Made by a program: the position numbers and the translations under genes
Notes under the pieces: model-generated
Databases searched by the model: none
What the model was told of the DNA's origin: nothing
Seen by the model: the letters and a program-made list of their open reading frames with translations, nothing else
Source: Streptomyces camponoticapitis
Lineage (GTDB): Bacteria > Actinomycetota > Actinomycetes > Streptomycetales > Streptomycetaceae
NCBI RefSeq assembly: GCF_014646115.1
Contig: NZ_BMMV01000021.1
Span: 1 to 64,000, forward strand
Direction of reading: 5' to 3'
DNA: 64,000 nt
Shown: positions 1 through 7,375 of the stretch, piece after piece
How positions within the stretch are numbered: the first letter of the stretch is position 1
Layout of the letters: each line of letters opens with the position of its first letter

Positions 1-1
1 C

Positions 2-49
2 TACCAAGCCATGGTCACCCTCGCCTGCCTACAACTCTGGCTCCCATGA
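2..49 (+). pseudogene. possible transposase C-terminal fragment at window edge
   Basis: The first bases read as an open frame ending YQAMVTLACLQLWLP then a TGA stop. The wording resembles the extreme C-terminus of IS5-type transposases, which often end in a short hydrophobic segment after a Tyr. Only 15 codons are visible because the rest lies outside the window, so this is a weak call. It fits the decayed neighbourhood but could equally be the tail of any protein. Confidence 0.25.
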
Positions 50-136
50 CTTTGCGGACAGGCCCTAGGTCCGGCGCCCCCCGCCTGAGTGATCAAGTTC
101 TGGACGCCGTTCGAAGCCAGAAGATCAAGAACAAGC

Positions 137-974
137 TCAGCCTTGAAGGAACTCGATGAGCATCGGCGCGAGTTTCTTTGGTGCCATGACCACCGCCCCG
201 TGATTGAGCCCCTGGAGCGTGTGATGGTCGGCGTCGGGCAGCACCTCCGTGACCGCTCGCGCGGCGCTCTGGAAGCCGTCCGGGCTCTTGGAGCCGGTCA
301 TGACGAGGGTCGGTGCAGTCGCGGGCGACCACATCTCGGCGGTGAGGGGTTTGCCCTGCTGGGTGTCGCCCATGACCGCGATGTCGTAGGGCAGGGTATG
401 GGCCATTTCTTTGAGGTTCGACCACACTCCGGGCATCAGCCGCATCGATCCGACCATGAACGCGGGCATACCTTGGGCCTTGGTCATGAAGGTCTTGACC
501 GCCTCGCTGCGCCGGTTCTCGGCGATCAGACCAGCGATATGCCGTGCGAAGAGTCCTGCGGTGGTCCGAAGTCGCAGGGGGCTACGGCGAAGGGCGGCTC
601 GTAGAGCGCGAGCCGCTCGATGTTCAGGCCGGTAGCGGCGGCGCGCAGGGCGAGTACCGCACCGGACGAACTGCCGAACACCGAGGCAGAACCGCCTGAA
701 TGCTCGATCAGCGCCGCGATGTCATCGATCTCGCGCCGCACCGTGTAGTCGGTGTTGTTGCCGCTGGCACCCCGGCCGCGACGGTCATAGTTGACGACGG
801 TGAAGTGCGGGGCGAGGAGGCCGGCGAGTTCTTGGTGTCGGAGCGGTCGGCCAGCGCCGAGGACACCAGGATTACCGTAGGCCCGCTGCCAGACCGCTCA
901 AACGCAGTGGGGGTGCCGTCGCTCGAGACGACCGTCGACTTCACGGTGGCCGCCGACTGGCGAGTTGGTGCCAT
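137..974 (-). pseudogene. alpha/beta hydrolase, two frameshifts
   Basis: Reading leftward from the ATG at 974, an alpha/beta-hydrolase N-terminus (VSSDGTPTAFERSGSGPTVI) runs in one frame to about 830. The fold then continues in a second frame with NYDRRGRGASG and the nucleophile-elbow region SVFGSSSGAVLALRAA. After about 553 it continues in a third frame through RHIAGLIAENRRSEAV to the C-terminal GLNHGAVVMAPKKLAP, which carries the catalytic-type His. Each junction needs a one-base change (near 829-832 and 552-556) to restore an ordinary single-domain hydrolase of about 280 residues. The fold is intact across the breaks, so decay is recent or the breaks are sequencing errors. Homologues are small esterases or hydrolases of unknown substrate. 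Confidence 0.75.
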
Positions 975-1142
975 GCTTTTCTCTCCGCTTCACGTGGAGG
1001 TGCCGTACTTCTGATGCAGATGGGACAGCGGCTCGGCGGAAAAATCATCGGTCCCGCAGCATCGAATTCAACCTCGTGCACAGAGCGGCCGTGGCCTCCG
1101 TCATCGTGGCGGTCCGCTCCCACCCATCGGGTCTTCTCGTCG

Positions 1143-2360
1143 TCATCCCCCCGTAGCGTCCGCCGCGGGCACCAGAGCCCGGAACGCGGCCACGGCGTGA
1201 GAGGCCACGGCGTGAACGCAGCGCGCGTAGGCGCCTGGGTCGGCATACTCGGTGAAGGGGATACTCAGAAGGGTGCCAGTCCGCCAGAGCCCGGGCCCCT
1301 CGTACCACCACTGGGTGGGCATCAGCTCTGCGGCGAACTCTTCGATGTCCGAGGTGGACCACTTCTCCCGGGTCCAGTGGTCGTAGAACCTCTGGGTGCC
1401 CAGTTCCGCGAGCTGGTAATCGCCGGACCACGACCGTGCCAGGAACACCCGGTCGGGCAGAAACCACGGGCAGTCCCACTCACCGGCTCCGAGGTGGCCC
1501 ACGGGAACGCCCCGCGGTGTGCCCATGACCGCGGGGCCGGGCAGCGCCGGCCAGGAGAAGTCGACCCACCAGCCGTTGAGCACCACGCCGGACCCTGCCA
1601 CGGCTGTCATACCCGGCGTGCCTCTCCTCTCCAGCGCTTGGGCCGTGGCGGTGACCGCCTCGAACACCTCTCGTACGGCGTCGGCGAGGGCCCGCTCGTT
1701 GTCGGCGGCCGCGCGCAGCCGCGCCCACCAGGCGCCGACGTCTCCGACGGCAGCGGCCGTCTGCGGCGGGAGTACGGGCGGGTCGTCACCGTCGGCGGCC
1801 CGCTGACGCAGCGTCGAGCCACCGTTCAGCGGGCGGTTGGCCAGCTCCTGACGCCACCGCCACGCCAGGAACCGGGCCAGAGCAGTCCGGTGGGCCCGCT
1901 GCTGTTCGTCGGCGGCCCGCCGCTGTTTCTCCTGCCGGGCACCGCGCTCCTGCTCAAGCCGCAGTTCGATCAGGTCATGGACCGGCTGGTAGACCGCTGC
2001 CGCCGCGCCCACCCGATCTAGGTATCGCTCCTCGGCTCGGTCGTAACGGGCCTGTGCACGCCGACGCACCAGCAGGGGCCAGCGCCGCCATCGCTGTACC
2101 AGTTGCCGGTAGCGGTCAAGTTCGTGTCCCGCCGCGGCGGCCTCGTCCACGAAAGCCGCCGCGGCCGCTGCCCAGTTCGCGGTCTCCTCCGATGTGCGCG
2201 GAAGGTGCACGTTCCGGTCGATGGTCAGGTGATGGCCCAGCGCTCTCGTCACGTGGTTGTAGCCGTCGCGCCAGTCGAAGTCTGTCTCGTCGGGGATCCA
2301 GTACACCGTGATCGCTCCGCCGATGATCCCCACGTCGCTCCACCGCACCCGTAAGACCAT
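1143..2360 (-). CDS. hypothetical protein with coiled-coil segment, TTA codon at residue 3
   Basis: I do not recognise this family. The frame is open well upstream, but the convincing protein starts at the ATG at 2360 (MVLRVRWSDVG...), giving about 405 residues. The N-terminal 60 residues look globular (GGAITVYWIPDETDFDW). Residues from about 80 to 230 are rich in Ala, Arg, Glu and Gln and read as a long helical or coiled-coil region. The last 150 residues are Trp- and Pro-rich (WWVDFSWPALPG, MPTQWWYEGPGLW) and probably fold separately. No signal peptide or membrane segment is visible. Leu-3 is encoded by TTA, the rare Streptomyces codon that makes translation depend on the bldA tRNA, if this start is right. 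A later GTG start would remove it. It follows a decayed Ala-rich gene on the same strand, so it may once have been part of a toxin/immunity type locus. Confidence 0.6.
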   Translation of the reverse strand: MVLRVRWSDVGIIGGAITVYWIPDETDFDWRDGYNHVTRALGHHLTIDRNVHLPRTSEETANWAAAAAAFVDEAAAAGHELDRYRQLVQRWRRWPLLVRRRAQARYDRAEERYLDRVGAAAAVYQPVHDLIELRLEQERGARQEKQRRAADEQQRAHRTALARFLAWRWRQELANRPLNGGSTLRQRAADGDDPPVLPPQTAAAVGDVGAWWARLRAAADNERALADAVREVFEAVTATAQALERRGTPGMTAVAGSGVVLNGWWVDFSWPALPGPAVMGTPRGVPVGHLGAGEWDCPWFLPDRVFLARSWSGDYQLAELGTQRFYDHWTREKWSTSDIEEFAAELMPTQWWYEGPGLWRTGTLLSIPFTEYADPGAYARCVHAVASHAVAAFRALVPAADATGG

Positions 2361-2386
2361 GAGCCCATCATTCCCAGGCAGTTGCC

Positions 2387-3130
2387 TCAGTAGAAGGGGG
2401 CCGGCGCGGTTGTCGACGCTCCGTTTCCAGCGGCTTCCTTCTTCGCCGCCGCGGCGGAGCTCGCCGCAGGTGCGGCCGTGGCGGCTTCGGCCCACTTGGA
2501 GGTGGCTGCCGCCGCCTGCTGTTCGGCGATCGGCTTGGCGATCTGGCCACGGAGTCACGCGCGGCGGTCGCCGACTTGGTGGCGGCGACCGCGAATCCCG
2601 CGGTCTTTGCCGATAAGGAGGCTGTCTTGGTCGCCTCGTCCTTCGCGTCCAATGCTTCCTGATGTGCCTTCAGAGAGGGCGGCTGAGCCTCCTTCGCCGC
2701 TTCGGCGCTTCGGCGGTTCTGGCGTTGGCCGAGGCGGCGCGTGCGTTCACCGCGGGTACGGGCCTCGGCTTTGGCAGCGGTACGGGCCTCCGTCGCCGCC
2801 TGTCTGGCCCAGTCCGCGGCCTCAAGGGCTTTGGCTGCGCGAAGCGATCGAGTCCTTGCGGCGCTCGGCGGACTCGGCGGCTATGCGCTTCTCGCTCGCC
2901 GTCTCGCCGGCTGTCTGGGCGGAGCCAAGCGCTCGCCCCGTGGTCTCCCGTTCGCGGCGCCGGCTTCGGCCCGTGTACTTGCATTCGTTGGCGGCGTCGT
3001 CCGCTGTCCACGCCGGTCGCCGACGCCGTTTCCGTGGCCTTCGCCTTCCTGGGCGGCGGCGAAAGATGGCTTGAACACCCGGGCGGACTGCTGCGCGTAC
3101 ACCAGCCCGCGACCCTGCGGGGCCCCGAAA
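2387..3130 (-). pseudogene. Ala-rich coiled-coil protein remnant (ALF-repeat-like), frameshifted
   Basis: No single frame is open, but joining frames gives a consistent Ala/Glu/Lys-rich helical protein. One frame has ASEKRIAAESAERRKDSIA and ADWARQAATEARTAAKAEA, the next has KAHQEALDAKDEATKTAS and ATKSATAARDSV. A third frame, after a break near 2553, has GQIAKPIAEQQAAAATSKW and ends PAPFY-stop at 2387. Streptomyces secreted proteins with ALF repeats and polymorphic-toxin-like architectures carry such segments. The neighbouring Imm1-like gene supports that context, but no toxin domain is visible. Several indels would be needed to restore one gene, so I call it broken. Confidence 0.5.
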
Positions 3131-3153
3131 CCGGTGGCGATCTCATCGCCGCC

Positions 3154-3750
3154 TCAGCGATCGACCACCCAACGCGCGTCCGTCGGCCAGGATCCCGTGC
3201 CGACGATCTGCTCCACGAGCCTCAGCGCCTCATGGATGGGGACGGTGTCCTCATCCGGGTACTCGTCGTCCTGCCCGTTGGACAGGACGAATCCGTCACT
3301 CGATCCCGGAGCCCCGGGATCCACGGCATGTTCGCCGGGATCGCCCTCTTCTTCGAGCAGCATCACCATCGCGCGCTCGGTATTTGTCACGAAGATCATC
3401 GACCGCCCGGACGAACTGGTCAGCCAGGTCTCGAGGCGGCCGCTGTCGACCCTCGACCGCAGAGCCTCCAGCACCACCGCGGACGACACAGGCACAGGGC
3501 TGTCGTCATTGATCACCCAGGACTCGATCACGAGCACGACGATCTCACGGTCGGAGCCAAGAGACAGTTCCCAGCCGTCAGCGTCGGAGAACGAGGCGGC
3601 CCGTGCCGTGTGCCGACCCGTCCGGCTGGTCTTCCTCCCCGGAATCCACTCCCCCGCTGATCGCGACGCCGAATCAGGTCGCCGATGCGGCCGGTCGCAC
3701 GGCGCCAAGGACGTAGGGGATGCGGGACGAGGAGGTTCTCCACCAGGCAC
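3154..3750 (-). CDS. Imm1-like immunity protein, start uncertain
   Basis: The C-terminal 130 residues look like the Imm1 family of polymorphic-toxin immunity proteins. There is a beta-rich core (WELSLGSDREIVVLVIESWV, WLTSSSGRSMIFVTNTERA) followed by an acidic loop and the typical closing helix and tail (IHEALRLVEQIVGTGSW, then ARWVVDR). Imm1 proteins are usually about 130-160 residues. The frame upstream of about 3610 has Arg/Pro-rich, non-protein-like composition, so the GTG proposed at 3750 is only the first in-frame start that avoids the upstream DUF1876 gene. The true N-terminus may be frameshifted. Immunity proteins bind and neutralise a cognate toxin in the cytoplasm. The adjacent decayed coiled-coil gene is the only candidate toxin relic nearby. 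Confidence 0.5.
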   Translation of the reverse strand: MPGGEPPRPASPTSLAPCDRPHRRPDSASRSAGEWIPGRKTSRTGRHTARAASFSDADGWELSLGSDREIVVLVIESWVINDDSPVPVSSAVVLEALRSRVDSGRLETWLTSSSGRSMIFVTNTERAMVMLLEEEGDPGEHAVDPGAPGSSDGFVLSNGQDDEYPDEDTVPIHEALRLVEQIVGTGSWPTDARWVVDR

Positions 3751-3799
3751 GGTCCCCAGGATCGGGCACCGGAGACGGGCCCTCGCGGCGGGCCGGTCC

Positions 3800-4072
3800 T
3801 CAGTGGTTGATCGGGTGCGAGTGGCGGCCCGTCGTCTCGTCGATCTCCGCGTGCGCCTTCTGCAGAAGCTGCGAGGCCAGGTCTGCCAGGGCACGCGAGC
3901 CCGCGATCTCCTCGCCCACCCGCAGTTGCTCCGGGTCGGTCGGGTGACGCAACGCGTAGCCGCGGCCCCTCAGCTCAGAGCCGTCGGCGAGTCTGACCAG
4001 TGCCGCAGCGGTGGTGCGGTTGCCCTCCTCGGTGAATTGCAGTTCGACGTGCCATCCCACGAGCGTGGACAT
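3800..4072 (-). CDS. DUF1876 family small protein
   Basis: A 90-residue protein that begins MSTLVGWHVELQFTEEGNRT. It has the DUF1876 pattern: two beta strands, an Arg/Leu-rich middle (LADGSELRGRGYALRHP) and a C-terminal amphipathic helix (ADLASQLLQKAHAEIDETTG). The family (Rv2632c-like, double-stranded-RNA-binding-like fold) is common in actinomycetes and has no firm function. The start at 4072 is chosen because a strong ribosome-binding site (TTGGAGGTGG) lies 5-6 bases upstream and the length matches the family. It is not coupled to the biosynthetic operon, whose last gene stops at 4248. Confidence 0.85.
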   Translation of the reverse strand: MSTLVGWHVELQFTEEGNRTTAAALVRLADGSELRGRGYALRHPTDPEQLRVGEEIAGSRALADLASQLLQKAHAEIDETTGRHSHPINH

Positions 4073-4247
4073 GATGAACCACCTCCAAGTCGCCCCCTGT
4101 GCCGTGCACCGCATGACACCCTCCATCTCCAGCCTGCGCCCGACCCGGCCCCGGAGCCAGCCGAAGCGGGCCCCGGCGAACGAGCGCGACCCGACGCCGA
4201 GCATGACGAGGTCGCCGGAACGTGGCACCGCCCCCGGCTGGTCGTCC

Positions 4248-5606
4248 TCACATCAGCGCGGCCGTGATGTCCTCCACCGTCGACACCGGCACGAGCGCCG
4301 ATTCCGCCGGTGTCCGCACGTCGTCGTCGGTGTACCAGCCGGAACCGTGGACCACCACGTCGCGGCCCGGGTCGACCAGCCCGCGGTCGACGGCGTTGCA
4401 TACGCCGGTCAGCGCCATGACCAGCGACCACTCGCGGAGCGCCCGTGGATCGTCCGGCAGCGGACGGGGGTGGTCCGCGAGCAGTTCTCGCAGCTCCGGG
4501 TAGCGTTCGAGGCACTCGCGGCGCGATACCACGATGCCGTCGCCGCCGTGCCTCGCGATGATGGCGTTCATCGCCGGTGAGGTGGCCGGGCGGTGGGTGT
4601 AGAAGGTCGGGTCGAGGATCTCGTCCACCTCGTCGGCGACGCCCGGGAAGTGCGGGTCGGCCTTCTGCCGCCACAGTCCGTCGCCGTCGCGGTCGTAGCC
4701 CGGCAGTCCGGTCCGGTCGAAGCTGCCCCTGCGCAGGCTGAGCACCATGTCCGGGGTCCCCAGGTGCTGGACGAGGAGGCTCGCCGGGCGGCTCGCCGCA
4801 CGTGCCGCGCCGGCGGCCTCCAGCACGTCCCGGCCCGCGTGGTACCCGAGCAGTCCGAACGCGCTCGACACGGCGTGTGCGTGCAGCCGCGGCCCGGCGG
4901 CGTCGGTCGGATCCACGTCCTGCTCGAAAAAGGCCCGTGCGGTGTCGGCCACGAGGTAGTTGCGCAGGTCCAGCGAGAACCAGAGGTTCACGCCATGGCG
5001 CCGTTTGAGGTCCGCCGCGTACGCGTCGGTGAACTGCCGGGCCAGCGCCTTGACGTCCTCGGCTCGCTCGCCGTCGTACACCATCAACGGGTTGCGGGCC
5101 CGCAGTTCAGCGTCGTCGGTCAGGCTTCCGGCCCGTAGCTTGGACCGGCCGGAGGCCGGGGCCAGCGTGGCGATCCGCAGCTGGTCGGGTGTGGCCAGCC
5201 CGGCGGCCAGTGCCCGCGCGACGGCGTCGCGCAGCGCTGTCCCCTTGTTCGCCGAGGTGGGCGTGAAGATCATGACCGTTTCGCCCGTACGGCGGATGTA
5301 CTCCACGGCGCGGGCGACGATCAGCAGGGAGGGGAAGGTCTTGGTGGTGTGTGTGCCGGGGTTGCCGGCCAGGTCCAGCAGGACCAGCCGGTGGCCGGCG
5401 TACGTGCCCAGTTCCCGCCACTGTGCGCGGGCCGGCTCGAAGAAGCCGCGGACGGCGGCGTCCGGTTCCGGCAGCGCGAAGCCGGGGGAGAACGCGCCGG
5501 GTCCGGTGACCGGCGCCGGGTCGTCGACCAGGGCCGCGACGGCCTGCGGCAACCGTTCGTAGTAGTCGAGGATCAGGTTGCGCTCGGCGACGAGTGCGGT
5601 GGTCAT
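4248..5606 (-). CDS. DUF6002 family protein, threonine-synthase-like
   Basis: A 452-residue cytoplasmic protein, last gene of the leftward biosynthetic operon. Its ATG overlaps the stop of the ketosynthase gene (ATGA), so it is translationally coupled. It matches what I know of DUF6002 proteins, which recur in actinomycete biosynthetic clusters without an assigned reaction. The segment THTTKTFPSLLIVARAVEYI followed by FTPTSANKGTALRDAVARAL resembles the Lys-containing and phosphate-binding Ser/Gly/Asn loops of fold-type II PLP enzymes such as threonine synthase. If so, Lys in TTKTF would be the Schiff-base candidate. The C-terminal half has many conserved-looking His, Asp and Tyr residues (VNLWFSLDLRNYLVADTARA) but no motif I can name. 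A role in making or altering a beta-substituted amino-acid unit is an inference only. Confidence 0.75.
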   Translation of the reverse strand: MTTALVAERNLILDYYERLPQAVAALVDDPAPVTGPGAFSPGFALPEPDAAVRGFFEPARAQWRELGTYAGHRLVLLDLAGNPGTHTTKTFPSLLIVARAVEYIRRTGETVMIFTPTSANKGTALRDAVARALAAGLATPDQLRIATLAPASGRSKLRAGSLTDDAELRARNPLMVYDGERAEDVKALARQFTDAYAADLKRRHGVNLWFSLDLRNYLVADTARAFFEQDVDPTDAAGPRLHAHAVSSAFGLLGYHAGRDVLEAAGAARAASRPASLLVQHLGTPDMVLSLRRGSFDRTGLPGYDRDGDGLWRQKADPHFPGVADEVDEILDPTFYTHRPATSPAMNAIIARHGGDGIVVSRRECLERYPELRELLADHPRPLPDDPRALREWSLVMALTGVCNAVDRGLVDPGRDVVVHGSGWYTDDDVRTPAESALVPVSTVEDITAALM

Positions 5607-7375
5607 GCGGGTCCTCCCCGGTCTGCTGCCCGACGGGCCGGCGGATCGATCCAGTGCCGCCGGCGCCGGAACGGGTAGGCGGGCAGCGTGCAGACCCGTC
5701 CCGGGCGGTCCTTGAGGTAACTCGTCCAGTCGGTGTCCTCACCGCGCAGCCAGGAGTCGGCGACCGCGTGCAGCTCCGGTCCGGCCTCGTCCGGCAGCGG
5801 TGGCCCGGCCTGCGGTCCCGCCGCGGCCCGGCGCAGCGTCGCGGCCGCCTCGGCGGGCTCGCGGGCGGCGATCGCCGCCCGGTACGGCAGGACCCGGCGG
5901 CCCGCGGCCAGGGTGTAGGCGACATCTGCCAGGCGCAGGCCGGGGCCGGCGGTCTCCAGGTGCCCGGCCAGCCGTCGGCAGGCCTCGGAGAGGGCCGCCG
6001 GGGTGTGCGCGGAGAGCGGCAGCAGCTGCCAGCCGGCCGCCGGTGCCGGAGCGGGCGGGTCGGCCTGCTCCAGCACCACGTGTGCGTTACTGCCGCCCAG
6101 CCCGAACGAGCTCACCCCGGCCAGTCGGCTGCCTCCGTGCGGCCAGGGCCGCAGCGTCCGCGGCACGGTGAACGGCCCGGTTTCGAGCCCGAGTTCCGGG
6201 TGGGGCTCGCGGAACTGCACATGGGCGGGGACGCTGCCCTCGCCGACGGCGCGGACGGCGGCCACCAGTCCGGCGATGCCCGACGCCGCGTCGAGGTTGC
6301 CGATGTTGGCCTTGACGGTGCCGAGCGCGCAGGACCCGGCGGGGGACGCGCCGGCCGCCCGCCAGACCTGGTGCAGGGCGGCGAGTTCTATGGCGTCGCC
6401 GAGGACCGTGGCGCTGCCGTGCGCCTCCAGATAGCCGAGCTCGTGCGGGCTCACCTCGGCGCGGGCGAGTGCCTCGGCGACCACCGCGGCCTGCCCGTCC
6501 TCCCCCGGCGCCGCGAAACCGGCGCGGTGGGCGCCGTCGTTGTTCACCGCCCAGCCGCACAGCACGGCGTGCACGCGGTCGCGGTCCGGGTCGACATCGG
6601 CGTAGCGCTTGAGGACCACCGCGGCGGCACCGGTGCCGTACCCGGTGCCGGCGGCCGCCGCGTCGAAGGCCCGGCAGCGCCCGTCCGGTGAGACCAGCCC
6701 CTCGGGCGTGTGCCGGTGGCGCGGCAGCGAGACGCTCGCACCGCCGGCGACGGCGAGGTCGCAGCCGTAGTCGACGAGGCTCTGCGCCGCGACGCAGACG
6801 GCCGTGAGCGAGCTGGAGCACGCGGTCTGGACGGCCATGGCCGGCCCGCGCAGGCCGAGGCGGTACGCCACCTGCGCGGGCAGGTAGTCGGCGCCGGGCC
6901 GGGTGGCGAGCTGCGCCTCCCAGTCGTCCGGGCCGCCCTCCGAGGCCGCGGGGTTGCCGAGCAGGTGGAAGAGGAAGTACCGGTTGGTGGAGATGCCGGT
7001 GAAGACCCCGACATCGCCGTCGTGCCGCGACGGATCGCAGCCGGCGTCCTCCAGCGCCTCCCAGGCCGACTCGAGGAACAACCGGTGCTGCGGGTCGAGC
7101 AGCGCGGCGTCACGGGCGTCGAAGCCGAACAGTTCCGCGTCGAACCCGGCGATGCCGTCGAGCGCCCCGCCGGGCAGCACCCCGCCCGAGCGCACCAGCG
7201 CCGGGTCCTCCAGTAGCCCTGGGCCGATGCCGAGTTGCCGCAGTTCGGCCTCGGTGTAGTCGTGGACGGCGTCGACGCCGTCGCGCAGCAGCCGCCAGAG
7301 TTCCGGCACGCTGTCCGCGCCGGGGAACCGGCCGGCGAGGCCGACGACGGCGATGCGGTCGTCGTACTCGCTCAC
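5603..7375 (-). CDS. stand-alone ketosynthase (PKS KS), second catalytic His replaced by Asn
   Basis: A 590-residue modular-type ketosynthase beginning at GTG 7375, one base into the stop of the A-PCP gene. Visible motifs are the N-terminal RIAVVGLAGRFPGADSVPEL, the active-site Cys in TACSSSL (about residue 184) and the first His in EAHGSAT (about 316). Where KS domains have a His in KSNIGH, this protein reads KANIGN (about 357), confirmed at the DNA level as GGC AAC. After the KS and its C-terminal extension there is no AT, KR or carrier domain. The tail nevertheless ends like a post-AT linker (VCTLPAYPFRRRRHWIDPP). This looks like a module from which the AT was deleted. Loss of that His is typical of non-elongating, transacylating or decarboxylation-defective KS domains. 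Confidence 0.9.
   Translation of the reverse strand: MSEYDDRIAVVGLAGRFPGADSVPELWRLLRDGVDAVHDYTEAELRQLGIGPGLLEDPALVRSGGVLPGGALDGIAGFDAELFGFDARDAALLDPQHRLFLESAWEALEDAGCDPSRHDGDVGVFTGISTNRYFLFHLLGNPAASEGGPDDWEAQLATRPGADYLPAQVAYRLGLRGPAMAVQTACSSSLTAVCVAAQSLVDYGCDLAVAGGASVSLPRHRHTPEGLVSPDGRCRAFDAAAAGTGYGTGAAAVVLKRYADVDPDRDRVHAVLCGWAVNNDGAHRAGFAAPGEDGQAAVVAEALARAEVSPHELGYLEAHGSATVLGDAIELAALHQVWRAAGASPAGSCALGTVKANIGNLDAASGIAGLVAAVRAVGEGSVPAHVQFREPHPELGLETGPFTVPRTLRPWPHGGSRLAGVSSFGLGGSNAHVVLEQADPPAPAPAAGWQLLPLSAHTPAALSEACRRLAGHLETAGPGLRLADVAYTLAAGRRVLPYRAAIAAREPAEAAATLRRAAAGPQAGPPLPDEAGPELHAVADSWLRGEDTDWTSYLKDRPGRVCTLPAYPFRRRRHWIDPPARRAADRGGPA

Noticed and set aside
1014..2021. 335-codon plus-strand open frame
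   Set aside because: Antisense to the hypothetical gene at 1143-2360, which has better composition.
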